Of a stretch of DNA of 64,000 bases, positions 17,920 to 25,658 are shown piece by piece. The position numbers were made by a program, and so were the translations under genes. The DNA comes from Sphingomonas sp. NFR15 (GTDB taxonomy: Bacteria > Pseudomonadota > Alphaproteobacteria > Sphingomonadales > Sphingomonadaceae), in assembly GCF_900103265.1 (NCBI RefSeq), contig NZ_FMWX01000003.1, forward strand, positions 372,001-436,000. Reading direction: 5' to 3'. The notes under the pieces are model-generated. The model had not been told where the DNA came from, made no database searches, and was given only the letters and a program-made list of their open reading frames with translations. The first letter of the stretch is position 1. Every line of letters begins with the position of its first letter.

Positions 17920-18783
17920 GTGCAACTCCAAACCCTCATCGCCGAGCCGTGGGCCGATTATGGCCTCGTCGACTCGGGCCACGGCCGCAAGCTCGAACGT
18001 TACGGCCGCTTCCGCTTCATCCGCCCCGAAGCGCAGGCGATGTGGGCGCCCGCATCCGAGTCCTGGGAAGCCGATGGCGATTTCATCGGCGCATCGGACG
18101 AGGAGGGCGGCGGGCGCTGGCATCTGTCGCGCGACGTGCCGCGCGGCGGGTGGCACGTGCGCTGGGAAGAGCTGCTGTTCACCGCGCAGAACACGCCGTT
18201 CCGCCATCTCGCGTTCTTCCCGGACATGGCGCCGCAATGGACGTGGATGCGCGGCGCGGTCGCCGAGGGCGATTCCGTGCTCAACCTGTTCGGCTATACC
18301 GGCGTCGGCACGCTCGCGCTGGCGGCGAAAGGTGCGGCGATGACGCATGTCGATGCCTCGAAGAAATCGGTCGAGGCGGGCAAGGCCAACGCGTTCCTGT
18401 CGGATCTCGCCGATCGCCCGATCCGCTGGATGGTCGATGATGCCGCCAAGTTCGCCGCGCGCGAGGTTCGGCGCGGCAAGCGCTACGACGGCATCTTCCT
18501 CGATCCGCCCAAGTTCGGGCGCGGCCCCGATGGCGAGGTGTGGCGGCTCGAAGAGGGGCTGCCCGGCCTGATCGCCGACTGCCGCCGGCTGCTCGATGCC
18601 GACAGCAAGTTCCTGGTGCTGACCGTCTATGCGGTGCGGATGTCGGCGCTCGCGATTGGCGAGGTGTTGAAACAGGCGCTTGGCGATCTCGGCGGCACGG
18701 TCGAAGTCGGCGAGATGGCGGTCCGCGAGGAAGCGCGCGGCTTGCTGCTGCCGACCGCGATCTTCGCACGCTGGCGGCGGTGA
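17920..18783 (+). CDS. Class I SAM-dependent methyltransferase, RlmI/RlmK-like
   Basis: The protein has 287 residues. The Rossmann core has VLNLFGYTGVGTLALAAKG (motif I), then THVDASKKSVEAGKAN, and the catalytic-region block GIFLDPPKFGRGPDGEVW. This order is typical of the rRNA m5C/m7G large-subunit methyltransferase group (COG1092-like), without an N-terminal PUA domain. The substrate is inferred only at the level of RNA. The GTG at 17920 is chosen because the repeat-derived AGGGAGGGG precedes it. An upstream ATG at 17842 would translate most of the repeat and is less likely. Confidence 0.8.
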   Translation: MQLQTLIAEPWADYGLVDSGHGRKLERYGRFRFIRPEAQAMWAPASESWEADGDFIGASDEEGGGRWHLSRDVPRGGWHVRWEELLFTAQNTPFRHLAFFPDMAPQWTWMRGAVAEGDSVLNLFGYTGVGTLALAAKGAAMTHVDASKKSVEAGKANAFLSDLADRPIRWMVDDAAKFAAREVRRGKRYDGIFLDPPKFGRGPDGEVWRLEEGLPGLIADCRRLLDADSKFLVLTVYAVRMSALAIGEVLKQALGDLGGTVEVGEMAVREEARGLLLPTAIFARWRR

Positions 18784-18784
18784 T

Positions 18785-18812
18785 CGTCGCCCCGGCCCGC
18801 GCCGGGGCGACG
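18785..18812. repeat. Family A half element (single hairpin)
   Basis: One self-complementary arm only: CGTCGCCCCGGC, a four-base loop, GCCGGGGCGACG. It sits between the convergent methyltransferase and ccmB genes, one base after the first stop, and could terminate both. Confidence 0.8.
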
Positions 18813-18816
18813 TCGA

Positions 18817-19461
18817 TTACTCCATCGCCACCCGCATCGCCGCGCCCGCGACGAACGGCGCGCCCGCGACCAGCACGAGGCTGACCGCACCGAGCAGTTT
18901 CAGCGCGCCCGCGCCGCCCTCGAGCGCGCCCGCGCCGAAGATCAGCAGCGGCACCGCGAGCGGCAGCATCAGCAGCCCGGCGAGCGCGCCCGCGCCGCGC
19001 ATCCCCGCGATCAGCGCCGACGTGGCGAGCGCCAGCGCGGCGAGGCCGGGGGTGCCGATCAGCAGCCCGAGTTCGACCCGGCCGAGCGTCGCCGCCGGCA
19101 GCCCGAGCAGCCCGGCCGCGACCACCGCCGCCAGCATCAGCGGCGGCGCGAAGCTCAGCCAATGCGCGAGCATCTTGGCCGCCGCGACACCCGCCATCGA
19201 AAAGCCGCGCACGCCGAGCTGATCGAACACCCCGCTCTCGGCATCGGGGCCGATCAGCCGCTCGACCGGCAGCAGCGCCGCGAGCAACGCCGCCGCCCAG
19301 ATCACGCCGCCACCAATCCGCGCGAGCAGGACGATATCGGGGCCGACCGCGAACGGAAACAGGATCGCGACGAGCAGGAAGAACGCGACCGGGTTGACGA
19401 TGCCGCCCCCGGCCCAGGCAAGCCGCAGGTCGCGCGCGATGAGGCGGCCGATGCCGTTCAC
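18817..19461 (-). CDS. ccmB: Haem exporter subunit CcmB
   Basis: The protein has 214 residues with about six membrane helices and is the permease partner of CcmA in cytochrome c maturation system I. LPVERLIGPDAESGVFDQL and the adjacent GLLGLPAATLGRVELGLLIG regions are family-typical. The GTG start overlaps the ccmA stop by four bases (GTGA). No ccmC follows; the next gene is convergent. Confidence 0.93.
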   Translation of the reverse strand: MNGIGRLIARDLRLAWAGGGIVNPVAFFLLVAILFPFAVGPDIVLLARIGGGVIWAAALLAALLPVERLIGPDAESGVFDQLGVRGFSMAGVAAAKMLAHWLSFAPPLMLAAVVAAGLLGLPAATLGRVELGLLIGTPGLAALALATSALIAGMRGAGALAGLLMLPLAVPLLIFGAGALEGGAGALKLLGAVSLVLVAGAPFVAGAAMRVAME

Positions 19462-20048
19462 AGCGCGATCCGGTGCGCGCCCGGTAGCGTCACGTCGGTA
19501 TGCGTCGCCACGACCGCGATGCCGCCGCGCGCGCGGTGATCGGCGACCAGCGCTTCGAGCGTGCTGACGCTCGCGGTGTCGAGGCCGTTGGCGGGCTCGT
19601 CGAGCAGCCAGAGCGGCGCGCGGCTCGCCACCACGCGCGCGAGCGCGGCGCGGCGGCGCTGGCCGGTCGAGAGCAGCCGCACCGGGACGGACGCCAGCGC
19701 GGCCAGCCCGGTCGCGGCGAGCGCGGCGGCGACCCGGTCTTTCGGGGCGGGCACAGGGTCGAGCGCCGCCCAGAAGCGCAGCGCGGCCGCGAGCGTTTGC
19801 CCGGGATCGAGCGCGGCGGCTTCCGCCATCACCGCACAGCGCGGCGCCTCGACAAGCCCTTCGGCCGGGGCGAGCAGCCCGGCCGCGATCCGCAACAGGC
19901 TCGATTTGCCCACGCCGTTCGGCCCGGTCACCAGCGCGGCGTCGCCGGGCGCGAGGATGAAGCTCAGTCGTTCGAACAGCGTGCGGCCGCCGCGCGCGCC
20001 GGTGACGCCATGAAAGGCGAGGCGGGGCGGTTGATCGGGGTCGGCCAT
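19458..20048 (-). CDS. ccmA: Cytochrome c biogenesis ATPase CcmA
   Basis: The protein has 196 residues and is a compact ABC ATPase. Walker A is GPNGVGKSS, the signature is [14 protein letters not shown] and Walker B is [13 protein letters not shown]. It powers release of haem-CcmE from CcmC/D with CcmB. It is coupled to ccmB and divergent from phhB. Confidence 0.95.
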   Translation of the reverse strand: MADPDQPPRLAFHGVTGARGGRTLFERLSFILAPGDAALVTGPNGVGKSSLLRIAAGLLAPAEGLVEAPRCAVMAEAAALDPGQTLAAALRFWAALDPVPAPKDRVAAALAATGLAALASVPVRLLSTGQRRRAALARVVASRAPLWLLDEPANGLDTASVSTLEALVADHRARGGIAVVATHTDVTLPGAHRIAL

Positions 20049-20103
20049 CGGCTATGCCTTAGGCGAGAAGGCGCGCTCTGCGCCAGCCAAGAGGATGCAC
20101 GCG

Positions 20104-20394
20104 ATGGTGGAGCAACTGAACGATATCGAGCGCGCCGATGCGCTCGATGAACTCGACGAATGGGATTATGACGAGGCGCGCGACGCGATCACGCGCACCT
20201 TCACCTTCGCGGATTTCTCGGCGGCGTTCGGCTTCATGGCGCGCGTCGCGTTGCTCGCCGAGAAGGCCGATCACCATCCCGAATGGAGCAACGTCTGGAA
20301 CCGGGTCGATATCCTGCTGACCACGCATGATGCGGGCGGGCTGTCGCACCGCGACATCGATCTCGCCCGGTCGATCGAGGCGTTGTTGGTGTAG
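20104..20394 (+). CDS. phhB: 4a-hydroxytetrahydrobiopterin dehydratase (PCD/DCoH family)
   Basis: The protein has 96 residues. The catalytic set is [20 protein letters not shown], with its two neighbouring histidines, and [15 protein letters not shown]. The family recycles the pterin cofactor of phenylalanine hydroxylase and in some bacteria serves other pterin pathways. I chose ATG 20104 because GAGG lies nine bases upstream; the ATG at 20095 is too close to it. Confidence 0.92.
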   Translation: MVEQLNDIERADALDELDEWDYDEARDAITRTFTFADFSAAFGFMARVALLAEKADHHPEWSNVWNRVDILLTTHDAGGLSHRDIDLARSIEALLV

Positions 20395-20440
20395 ATCCGC
20401 GGCGGCGTCAGGACGTTCGCACTGAGCGTGTCGCCGGGCG

Positions 20441-20530
20441 TCAGAGCAGCCCGGCGATCCGGAAATGGCCAAGCAGCAACAGGCTGGTCAGCACGAACGA
20501 GACGACGGCGAAGGTGATCGGCCGGGCCAT
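20441..20530 (-). CDS. 29-residue membrane peptide (second gene of a sigma-54 unit)
   Basis: The chain is MARPITFAVVS followed by a single hydrophobic helix and HFRIAGLL. AGGGAGG lies about six bases before the ATG, a near-ideal ribosome site. It follows the 36-residue peptide gene by 23 bases on the same strand and shares its sigma-54 promoter at 20723-20738. I do not recognise a family. A strong ribosome site, a clean stop and the shared promoter argue that it is real. Confidence 0.65.
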   Translation of the reverse strand: MARPITFAVVSFVLTSLLLLGHFRIAGLL

Positions 20531-20553
20531 CGCGGCCTCCCTGGCGTCCCCGA

Positions 20554-20664
20554 TCATGCGATCGGGGCGACCGAGACGGCGGTGCTGACGAGCACGACGG
20601 TGAGAAGCAGCGCGCCGACGAGCGAGGTGGCGACTTGCTGAAGCGATTCGAAACGAGCGTTCAT
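20554..20664 (-). CDS. 36-residue membrane peptide behind a sigma-54 promoter
   Basis: The chain starts MNARFESLQQVATSLVGALL and continues as one hydrophobic helix ending SVAPIA. The soluble, mildly charged N-terminus of about 11 residues should stay in the cytoplasm. The ribosome site AAGGGA lies about nine bases before the ATG. I recall similar unannotated short proteins in sphingomonads, but cannot verify that here. The near-consensus -24/-12 promoter 59 bases upstream suggests stress- or activator-dependent expression. Function unknown. Confidence 0.7.
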   Translation of the reverse strand: MNARFESLQQVATSLVGALLLTVVLVSTAVSVAPIA

Positions 20665-20722
20665 GGTGATAGTCCCTTTTCAGCGGTGCGCCGGACCATC
20701 CGGCGACCGATGCCAGGGACTT

Positions 20723-20738
20723 TGCAGAGAGCGTGCCA
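20723..20738 (-). promoter_or_regulatory. Sigma-54 (RpoN) -24/-12 promoter
   Basis: Read on the minus strand the site is TGGCACG-CTCT-CTGCA. It matches the RpoN consensus TGGCACG-N4-TTGCW at all positions but one, with the GG and GC dinucleotides exactly ten bases apart. Transcription would start near 20712, leaving a leader of about 48 bases that contains a short hairpin (CGCCGG...CCGGCG near 20691-20706). An activator site would be expected at about 20800-20900; I could not identify one. Confidence 0.8.
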
Positions 20739-20932
20739 GAGTTGAAAAACCTCGCTCCTACAAAGAGATGGGCGATTTCTCCTGGTGAGGCTCGCATATG
20801 GCGCCGGCACGAAGCACCAAATTCTGGCGGAAAATCCTAACCCGCCGCGCGCGGCCAAGGTGCCCGCGCAAAAAACGGACCGCGTGGGCCGAGGCTCTGG
20901 CGGATCGTGCCCGGCGGGGCTAGGCCGAACCC

Positions 20933-21715
20933 ATGCGTGTCTCCGCCGCCGATCTCGATCTCGCCACAGCCCTCGCCGAAGCGGCGGGTGCGGCGATCCG
21001 CCCCTATTATCGCCAGTCCGCCGGGCTGGAGGCGAAGGACGACGCCTCGCCCGTCACGCTCGCCGACCGCGCGGCGGAAGCGGCGATGCGCGCGCTGATC
21101 GAGCAGCGCTTCCCCGACGATGCGATCATCGGCGAGGAATATGGCGTCCGTGAGGGGACCAGCGGGCGCGCCTGGGTGCTCGATCCGATCGACGGCACGC
21201 GCGCGTTCATCTCGGGACGGCCGATCTTCGGCACGCTGATCGCGCTGGTCGCAGAGGGCTGGCCGGTGCTCGGCGTGCTCGACCAACCGATCCTCAAGGA
21301 GCGCTGGGTCGGCACGATCGGCCGCCCCACGCTGTTCAACGGCCAGCCGGCGACGACGCGGCGCTGCCCCGATCTGGCGGCGGCGCTGCTCGGCACCACC
21401 TCGCCCGCGCTGTTCGACGACCGCCAGTTGCACGCGTTCGAGCATCTCGACGGCGCGGTGATGAGCACGGTGCTGGGCGGCGATTGCTACAATTACGGGT
21501 GCGTGGCGAGCGGCTGGCTCGACATCGTCGTCGAGGCGGGGCTCAAGCTGCACGATTTCGCCGCGCTCGTGCCGATCGTCGAGGGCGCGGGCGGGCGGAT
21601 GTGCGACTGGCAGGGCGATCCGCTCACCGCCGACAGCATCGGCGAGGTGATCGCGGCGGGCGACCCCGCGCGGATCGAGGAAATCCTCGAAACGATGGCC
21701 TGCCGGGGGCATTGA
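20933..21715 (+). CDS. hisN: Histidinol-phosphatase, inositol-monophosphatase type
   Basis: The protein has 260 residues. Metal-binding motifs are GEEYG, DPIDGTRAFISG and LKLHDFAALVPIVEGAGG, the last with the third-site aspartate. The overall sequence, including FGTLIALVAEGWPVLGVLDQP and GGDCYNYG, matches HisN of alphaproteobacteria better than inositol or CysQ phosphatases, though these classes are hard to separate without alignment. It would catalyse the penultimate step of histidine synthesis. Confidence 0.88.
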   Translation: MRVSAADLDLATALAEAAGAAIRPYYRQSAGLEAKDDASPVTLADRAAEAAMRALIEQRFPDDAIIGEEYGVREGTSGRAWVLDPIDGTRAFISGRPIFGTLIALVAEGWPVLGVLDQPILKERWVGTIGRPTLFNGQPATTRRCPDLAAALLGTTSPALFDDRQLHAFEHLDGAVMSTVLGGDCYNYGCVASGWLDIVVEAGLKLHDFAALVPIVEGAGGRMCDWQGDPLTADSIGEVIAAGDPARIEEILETMACRGH

Positions 21716-21731
21716 GAAGCGTTTACCCAAA

Positions 21732-21814
21732 CCGTTCGTGCTGAGCGCAGTCGAAGCACGTGTCTCAAAAGCCGCGGCTGTGGCACGTCCTTCGACTGCG
21801 CTCAGGACGAACGG
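21732..21814. repeat. Family C palindromic repeat, copy 3
   Basis: Well-preserved arms: CCGTTCGTGCTGAGCGCAG... and ...CTGCGCTCAGGACGAACGG, with a GC-rich centre. It lies between convergent hisN and the AsmA-family gene. Confidence 0.88.
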
Positions 21815-21836
21815 GCGGGATACAGGGTAAACCATC

Positions 21837-21870
21837 CCCGTTCGGGCTGAGCGAAGTCGAAGCCCGGGGC
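21837..21870. repeat. Family C half element
   Basis: A single arm, CCCGTTCGGGCTGAGCGAAG followed by TCGAAGCCCGGGG, 22 bases after copy 3. Its partner arm is missing, so this is probably a decayed copy. Confidence 0.7.
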
Positions 21871-21898
21871 CTGGGGCATGCGCCTCTATTCCCGAGCG

Positions 21899-24040
21899 TC
21901 AGAAGATCCCCAGGAACTTCTTACGCTGCGCGCGCTTCTCGCCCGGTGCCGCCTTGCCGCTCTCGGACTTCGCCGTTGTGCCATTGCCGACATCGTCGCG
22001 CGGCTTGCCGCTGGCGGTGCGCTGTGCCGCGGCCGGCGCGCCCGCCAGCACCGGCCCGCACTTCGCGCCCTTGGCGTCGCCCACATCGACGAACGCCAGC
22101 ACCGCCGCGAGCGGCGTGCCGACCACGCCCAGCCCGATCCCCGCACCGGCGCGCGCGATCAGATCGCCGCTGATCGGGTTGATCGCCGGCTTGGCGAAGC
22201 TACCCTGGATGCCGACCGGCGACTGGCCTGAGAACAGGCTGAACTTCTTGCCGTCGGCGCGGAACGCCATGTCGATGGCCTCGTTGCGGAAGCTGAAGCC
22301 GCCGCGGCCGAGCATGACGTTCTTGGTCGTGTCGATCAGGATCGGGTCCGCCGCCGCGACGCCGTTCCGAACCGTGAAGCCGATCAGCCCGCAGTTGATA
22401 TGGACCGGCTCCTTGAGTTTGCCCTGGAACATCTTCTGCGCGAACGTGCCGATGTCGAGTTCGGCGATCTGCACGTTGCGCGTCCAGAACGTGCCCTCGG
22501 GCATGATGAAGGCGATGCGCCCGCGCGCGTTCGACAGCGAATCGTGCAGGGTATCGCCGACCCCGGCGAGCTGGATGCGGCCCTTGACCACGCCGGTCGT
22601 CCCCGCCTCGGCCACGCCATAGCCGGCGAGCAGCTTGCCCATCGGCGTCGGCGCGAGGCGGATGTCGTAATCGGTGTGCATCGGCGCGCGGCGCTCGTCC
22701 ATCACGATGTCGGCGGCGACATTGCCGCGCGCCATCGAGAAGGTGAGCGGCGACAGCTTGAGCAGCCGATCGACCAGCGAGACGGTGAGGTCGATGTGCG
22801 AGATCGGCACGTTGCGCGATCGCACCACGCCGACGGTCCAATGCGCGTCGGCATCGAAATTCCGAATCGCATCGACGCGCAGATTGGCGTCGGGCAGCAC
22901 GCGCGCCGGCGCCGCGCCGGTCTCGGCGGCGGCGGCGACCGCGCCCTTGGCGGCGACGGTATCGGGGTTGTAGCCGATGAACGGCGCGGCATCGACGATG
23001 TCGAGCGAGCGTGTCGTCAGCGCTGCGTCGATCTTGAGCCGCGGCTTGATGTTGCGGATCGTGAAGCGGCCCGACAGGTCGCTCGCGCCGAACCGACCGA
23101 CCATGTGCGTGAAGGCATATTCCTCGCCGGTCTTCACCAGTTGCGCGCGCGCGGTGTAGGTGCGCGTGCGCGGGATGACGACGCCGATGATGCCGAGCAG
23201 TTCGGCGGCGTTGCGCCCGCGCGCCTTCACGTCGAGCGGTACGCCCTCGATATCGGTCAGGCCCGGCAGCGTGCCCGAGACGTCGATCACGTTATGCGCC
23301 GCGTTGGCGGTCAATCGCAGTTCGTTCTTGCCGCGTCGGACGGTGTCGTTGGGCGAGAGCAGCGCGCCTGACAGCGTGAAGGGCGTGTCGCGCACCACGC
23401 CGGTGCCGGTGAAGCGGATCGATTGCGTGATGCTGGTGCCGCGCGACCGGATCGGCTCGAACGACAGATCGGCGGTCAGCCGCATGCGCGGATCGCGGTA
23501 GCGCAAGCGGGTCTGCGCGACGAGCGCGCGCTGGACGATCGGCAGCACGAGCGGCTTGGCGTCGGTCTTCTTCTCGCCGAACGTCCAGCTGTTGCGGGTA
23601 TGCGACGCATCCCATTCGAGATCGATCGCGCCCTGGGTGAGATCGAGGAAGTGCAGCCGCTTGCGTCCCCAGATCAGCGACAGCGGCGCGATGCGCGTGT
23701 CGATCCGGCCCGCCTCGAACAGATCGGGGCGTGTCGCCCATTTAGGGTTGGAGATGCGCATCCCCTCGGCGAGGAACTTGATCGTGAAGGGGTCGAAATA
23801 GAGCTGGAAGTCGCCGCGCACCGTCACGTCGCGCTCGATCAGCCCGGCGGTGATCCGCTCGAATGGATGTTTGAGGAAGCGGCCCTTGGTGATGTACAAC
23901 ACCAGCCAGACGAGGAAGATCGCGGCCAGGACGCCGATCACGATGTTGCGTGCGATCCGCCAGCCGCGCCCGAGCCGCCGCCGGGGCGGGCGGGGGGCGG
24001 AATCGTCGAGGGCAGACGGCGTGCGGACGGCGCTTTCCAT
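21899..24040 (-). CDS. AsmA family inner-membrane/periplasmic protein
   Basis: The protein has 713 residues from ATG 24040. One helix near residues 25-47 anchors a long periplasmic part. The block after the helix (GRFLKHPFERITAGLIERDV, then LYFDPFTIKFLAEGMRISNP) is the AsmA N-terminal chorein-like domain, and the C-terminal third (LAGVGDTLHDSLSNARGRIA, then GTFWTRNVQIAELD) is the AsmA_2 domain. Such proteins are thought to move phospholipids across the periplasm or affect outer-membrane homeostasis. The C-terminus is a low-complexity basic tail. Divergent from rpmI. Confidence 0.88.
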   Translation of the reverse strand: MESAVRTPSALDDSAPRPPRRRLGRGWRIARNIVIGVLAAIFLVWLVLYITKGRFLKHPFERITAGLIERDVTVRGDFQLYFDPFTIKFLAEGMRISNPKWATRPDLFEAGRIDTRIAPLSLIWGRKRLHFLDLTQGAIDLEWDASHTRNSWTFGEKKTDAKPLVLPIVQRALVAQTRLRYRDPRMRLTADLSFEPIRSRGTSITQSIRFTGTGVVRDTPFTLSGALLSPNDTVRRGKNELRLTANAAHNVIDVSGTLPGLTDIEGVPLDVKARGRNAAELLGIIGVVIPRTRTYTARAQLVKTGEEYAFTHMVGRFGASDLSGRFTIRNIKPRLKIDAALTTRSLDIVDAAPFIGYNPDTVAAKGAVAAAAETGAAPARVLPDANLRVDAIRNFDADAHWTVGVVRSRNVPISHIDLTVSLVDRLLKLSPLTFSMARGNVAADIVMDERRAPMHTDYDIRLAPTPMGKLLAGYGVAEAGTTGVVKGRIQLAGVGDTLHDSLSNARGRIAFIMPEGTFWTRNVQIAELDIGTFAQKMFQGKLKEPVHINCGLIGFTVRNGVAAADPILIDTTKNVMLGRGGFSFRNEAIDMAFRADGKKFSLFSGQSPVGIQGSFAKPAINPISGDLIARAGAGIGLGVVGTPLAAVLAFVDVGDAKGAKCGPVLAGAPAAAQRTASGKPRDDVGNGTTAKSESGKAAPGEKRAQRKKFLGIF

Positions 24041-24197
24041 GGTGTGACAAACCCGCGGTCGCATAAAGCGGTTCCGGCGGTTGCATTTGGCCCCGCGAAT
24101 CGCTAAGCGCCCCGCTTCCCGCGAGTAAGAGGAACTGCCCGGCCGGTATGGGCTGCCGTGGCCGTTCATAGATCGTCGCGAACATGAAAGGACGAAA

Positions 24198-24401
24198 ATG
24201 CCCAAACTCAAGACCAAGAGCGGCGTGAAGAAGCGCTTCAAGCTCACCGCCACCGGCCTGTTGAAGCACGGCGTCGCCGGCAAGCGCCACCGCCTGTTGC
24301 ACCACAACGGCAAGTACATCCGCCAGAACCGCGGCACCAAGGTTCTCGCCAAGGCAGACACCGCCGCGGTGAAGGCCTGGGCGCCTTACGGCCTGCGTTG
24401 A
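24198..24401 (+). CDS. rpmI: Ribosomal protein L35 (bL35)
   Basis: The protein has 67 residues: MPKLKTKSGVKKRFKLTATG, then the KRHRLLHHNGKYIRQNRGT core. AAAGGA lies about nine bases before the ATG. It is co-transcribed with rplT (18-base gap). infC, which often precedes this pair, is absent here; the AsmA-family gene is divergent instead. Confidence 0.98.
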   Translation: MPKLKTKSGVKKRFKLTATGLLKHGVAGKRHRLLHHNGKYIRQNRGTKVLAKADTAAVKAWAPYGLR

Positions 24402-24419
24402 GCGGAAGGATATAGATAG

Positions 24420-24785
24420 ATGGCACGCGTAAAACGGGGTGTAACCACCCGCGCCAAGCACAATCGGATTCTCGATCAGGCGAAGGGCTATTACGGCCGT
24501 CGCAAGAACACGATCCGCATCGCCCGTCAGGCGGTCGAAAAGGCCGGCCAGTATGCGTATCGCGACCGCAAGGTTAAGAAGCGCAACTTCCGCGCGCTAT
24601 GGATTCAGCGCATCAACGCCGCCGTGCGCGTCGAGGGGCTGACCTATGCCACCTTCATGCACGGCCTGAAGCTCGCCGGCGTCGAACTGGACCGGAAGGT
24701 TCTGGCCGACATCGCGATGCACGAAGGTGCTGCGTTTAGCGCGATCATCGCGCAGGCGAAGGCGGCTCTGCCCCAGGCCGCCTGA
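24420..24785 (+). CDS. rplT: Ribosomal protein L20 (bL20)
   Basis: The protein has 121 residues. [20 protein letters not shown] and [20 protein letters not shown] are signature stretches. It binds 23S rRNA early in large-subunit assembly and, in many bacteria, represses its own operon. A clear intrinsic terminator follows at 24812. Confidence 0.98.
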   Translation: MARVKRGVTTRAKHNRILDQAKGYYGRRKNTIRIARQAVEKAGQYAYRDRKVKKRNFRALWIQRINAAVRVEGLTYATFMHGLKLAGVELDRKVLADIAMHEGAAFSAIIAQAKAALPQAA

Positions 24786-24811
24786 GGCGACCTGTCGCGA
24801 GACGAGACACG

Positions 24812-24841
24812 GGGCGTCGGTGGCAACACCGGCGCCCTTTT
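24812..24841 (+). terminator. Intrinsic terminator of rpmI-rplT
   Basis: An 11-bp stem (GGGCGTCGGTG / CACCGGCGCCC, one G-T wobble) with a GCAA tetraloop is followed by TTTT, 26 bases after the rplT stop. This is the strongest plus-strand terminator I see in the window. Confidence 0.88.
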
Positions 24842-24866
24842 CGTATCTGGAGTCCGCCCTCTCACT

Positions 24867-24949
24867 CCGTTCGTGCTGAGCGAAGTCGAAGCACGTGCCC
24901 CACACGCTTCGGCCCGGACACGCCCTTCGACTTCGCTCAGGGCGAACGG
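24867..24949. repeat. Family C palindromic repeat, copy 4
   Basis: Arms CCGTTCGTGCTGAGCGAAGT... and ...ACTTCGCTCAGGGCGAACGG, between the rplT terminator and the LysE-family gene. Confidence 0.88.
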
Positions 24950-24981
24950 GTTGGGGGATCGCAACCTTCTAGGAACCCGTC

Positions 24982-25602
24982 ATGGCGCTGAACACCTGGT
25001 GGCTCTACGTCACCGTCGTCTTCCTGATCGCCGGCACGCCCGGCCCCAACATGCTGCACGTGATGGTGCAGAGCATCCAGCACGGCCCGCGCCGCACGAT
25101 GGCGTCGATGGCGGGGCTGATGAGCGCAGTGCTGCTGTGCCTGCTCGCTTCGGCGGCGGGGCTGGGGGCGCTGCTCAAGGCGTCGCCGGTGCTCTATACG
25201 GCGATCCGCTATGTCGGCGTGGCGTATCTCGTGTGGCTCGGCATCAAGGCGTGGCGCGCGCCCGTCGGCAGCGCGCAAGACGGCGAGGCGACGCCGCAGC
25301 GTTCGCTCCGCGCGCTGTACCTGACCGGGCTCGGCACCGGCCTCTCCAACCCCAAGCTGATCGTGTTCGCTGCCGCGCTGTTCCCGCAGTTTCTCGATCT
25401 GCATCGCCCGTTTCTGCCGCAGCTCGGCATTCTCGTCGCCAGCTTCGTGGCGATCGAGGGCGGTTGGTATTGCGTCTATGCGCTGGGCGGGCGGTCGCTC
25501 GCGGCGTGGCTGGCGCCCGCCAACCGGCGGCGGCTGTTCAACCGCGCCTCCGGGCTGATCTTCATCGGTTTCGGCGCGGCGCTGCTCGGCAGCCGCGTCT
25601 GA
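24982..25602 (+). CDS. LysE family amino-acid exporter
   Basis: The protein has 206 residues and about six membrane helices. The N-terminal GTPGPNMLHVMVQSIQHGPR block is the LysE/RhtB signature, and YLVWLGIKAWR and GLGTGLSNPKLIVFAAALFP also fit. The substrate, an amino acid or related metabolite, cannot be named. It sits between rplT and pheS and, with the adjacent repeat, looks inserted into an otherwise translation-related cluster. Confidence 0.9.
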   Translation: MALNTWWLYVTVVFLIAGTPGPNMLHVMVQSIQHGPRRTMASMAGLMSAVLLCLLASAAGLGALLKASPVLYTAIRYVGVAYLVWLGIKAWRAPVGSAQDGEATPQRSLRALYLTGLGTGLSNPKLIVFAAALFPQFLDLHRPFLPQLGILVASFVAIEGGWYCVYALGGRSLAAWLAPANRRRLFNRASGLIFIGFGAALLGSRV

Positions 25603-25658
25603 CCGCTTGACCTGAGCCGCGCGCTCGGCTTCGTGCGCCCGCGTACAAGGAATCCAAC

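Noticed and set aside
14901..17939. A 1012-codon open frame on the minus strand opposite ctaE, DUF983, SURF1 and thrC
   Set aside because: It crosses several intact genes and a repeat; composition is Arg/His-rich with no recognisable motif.
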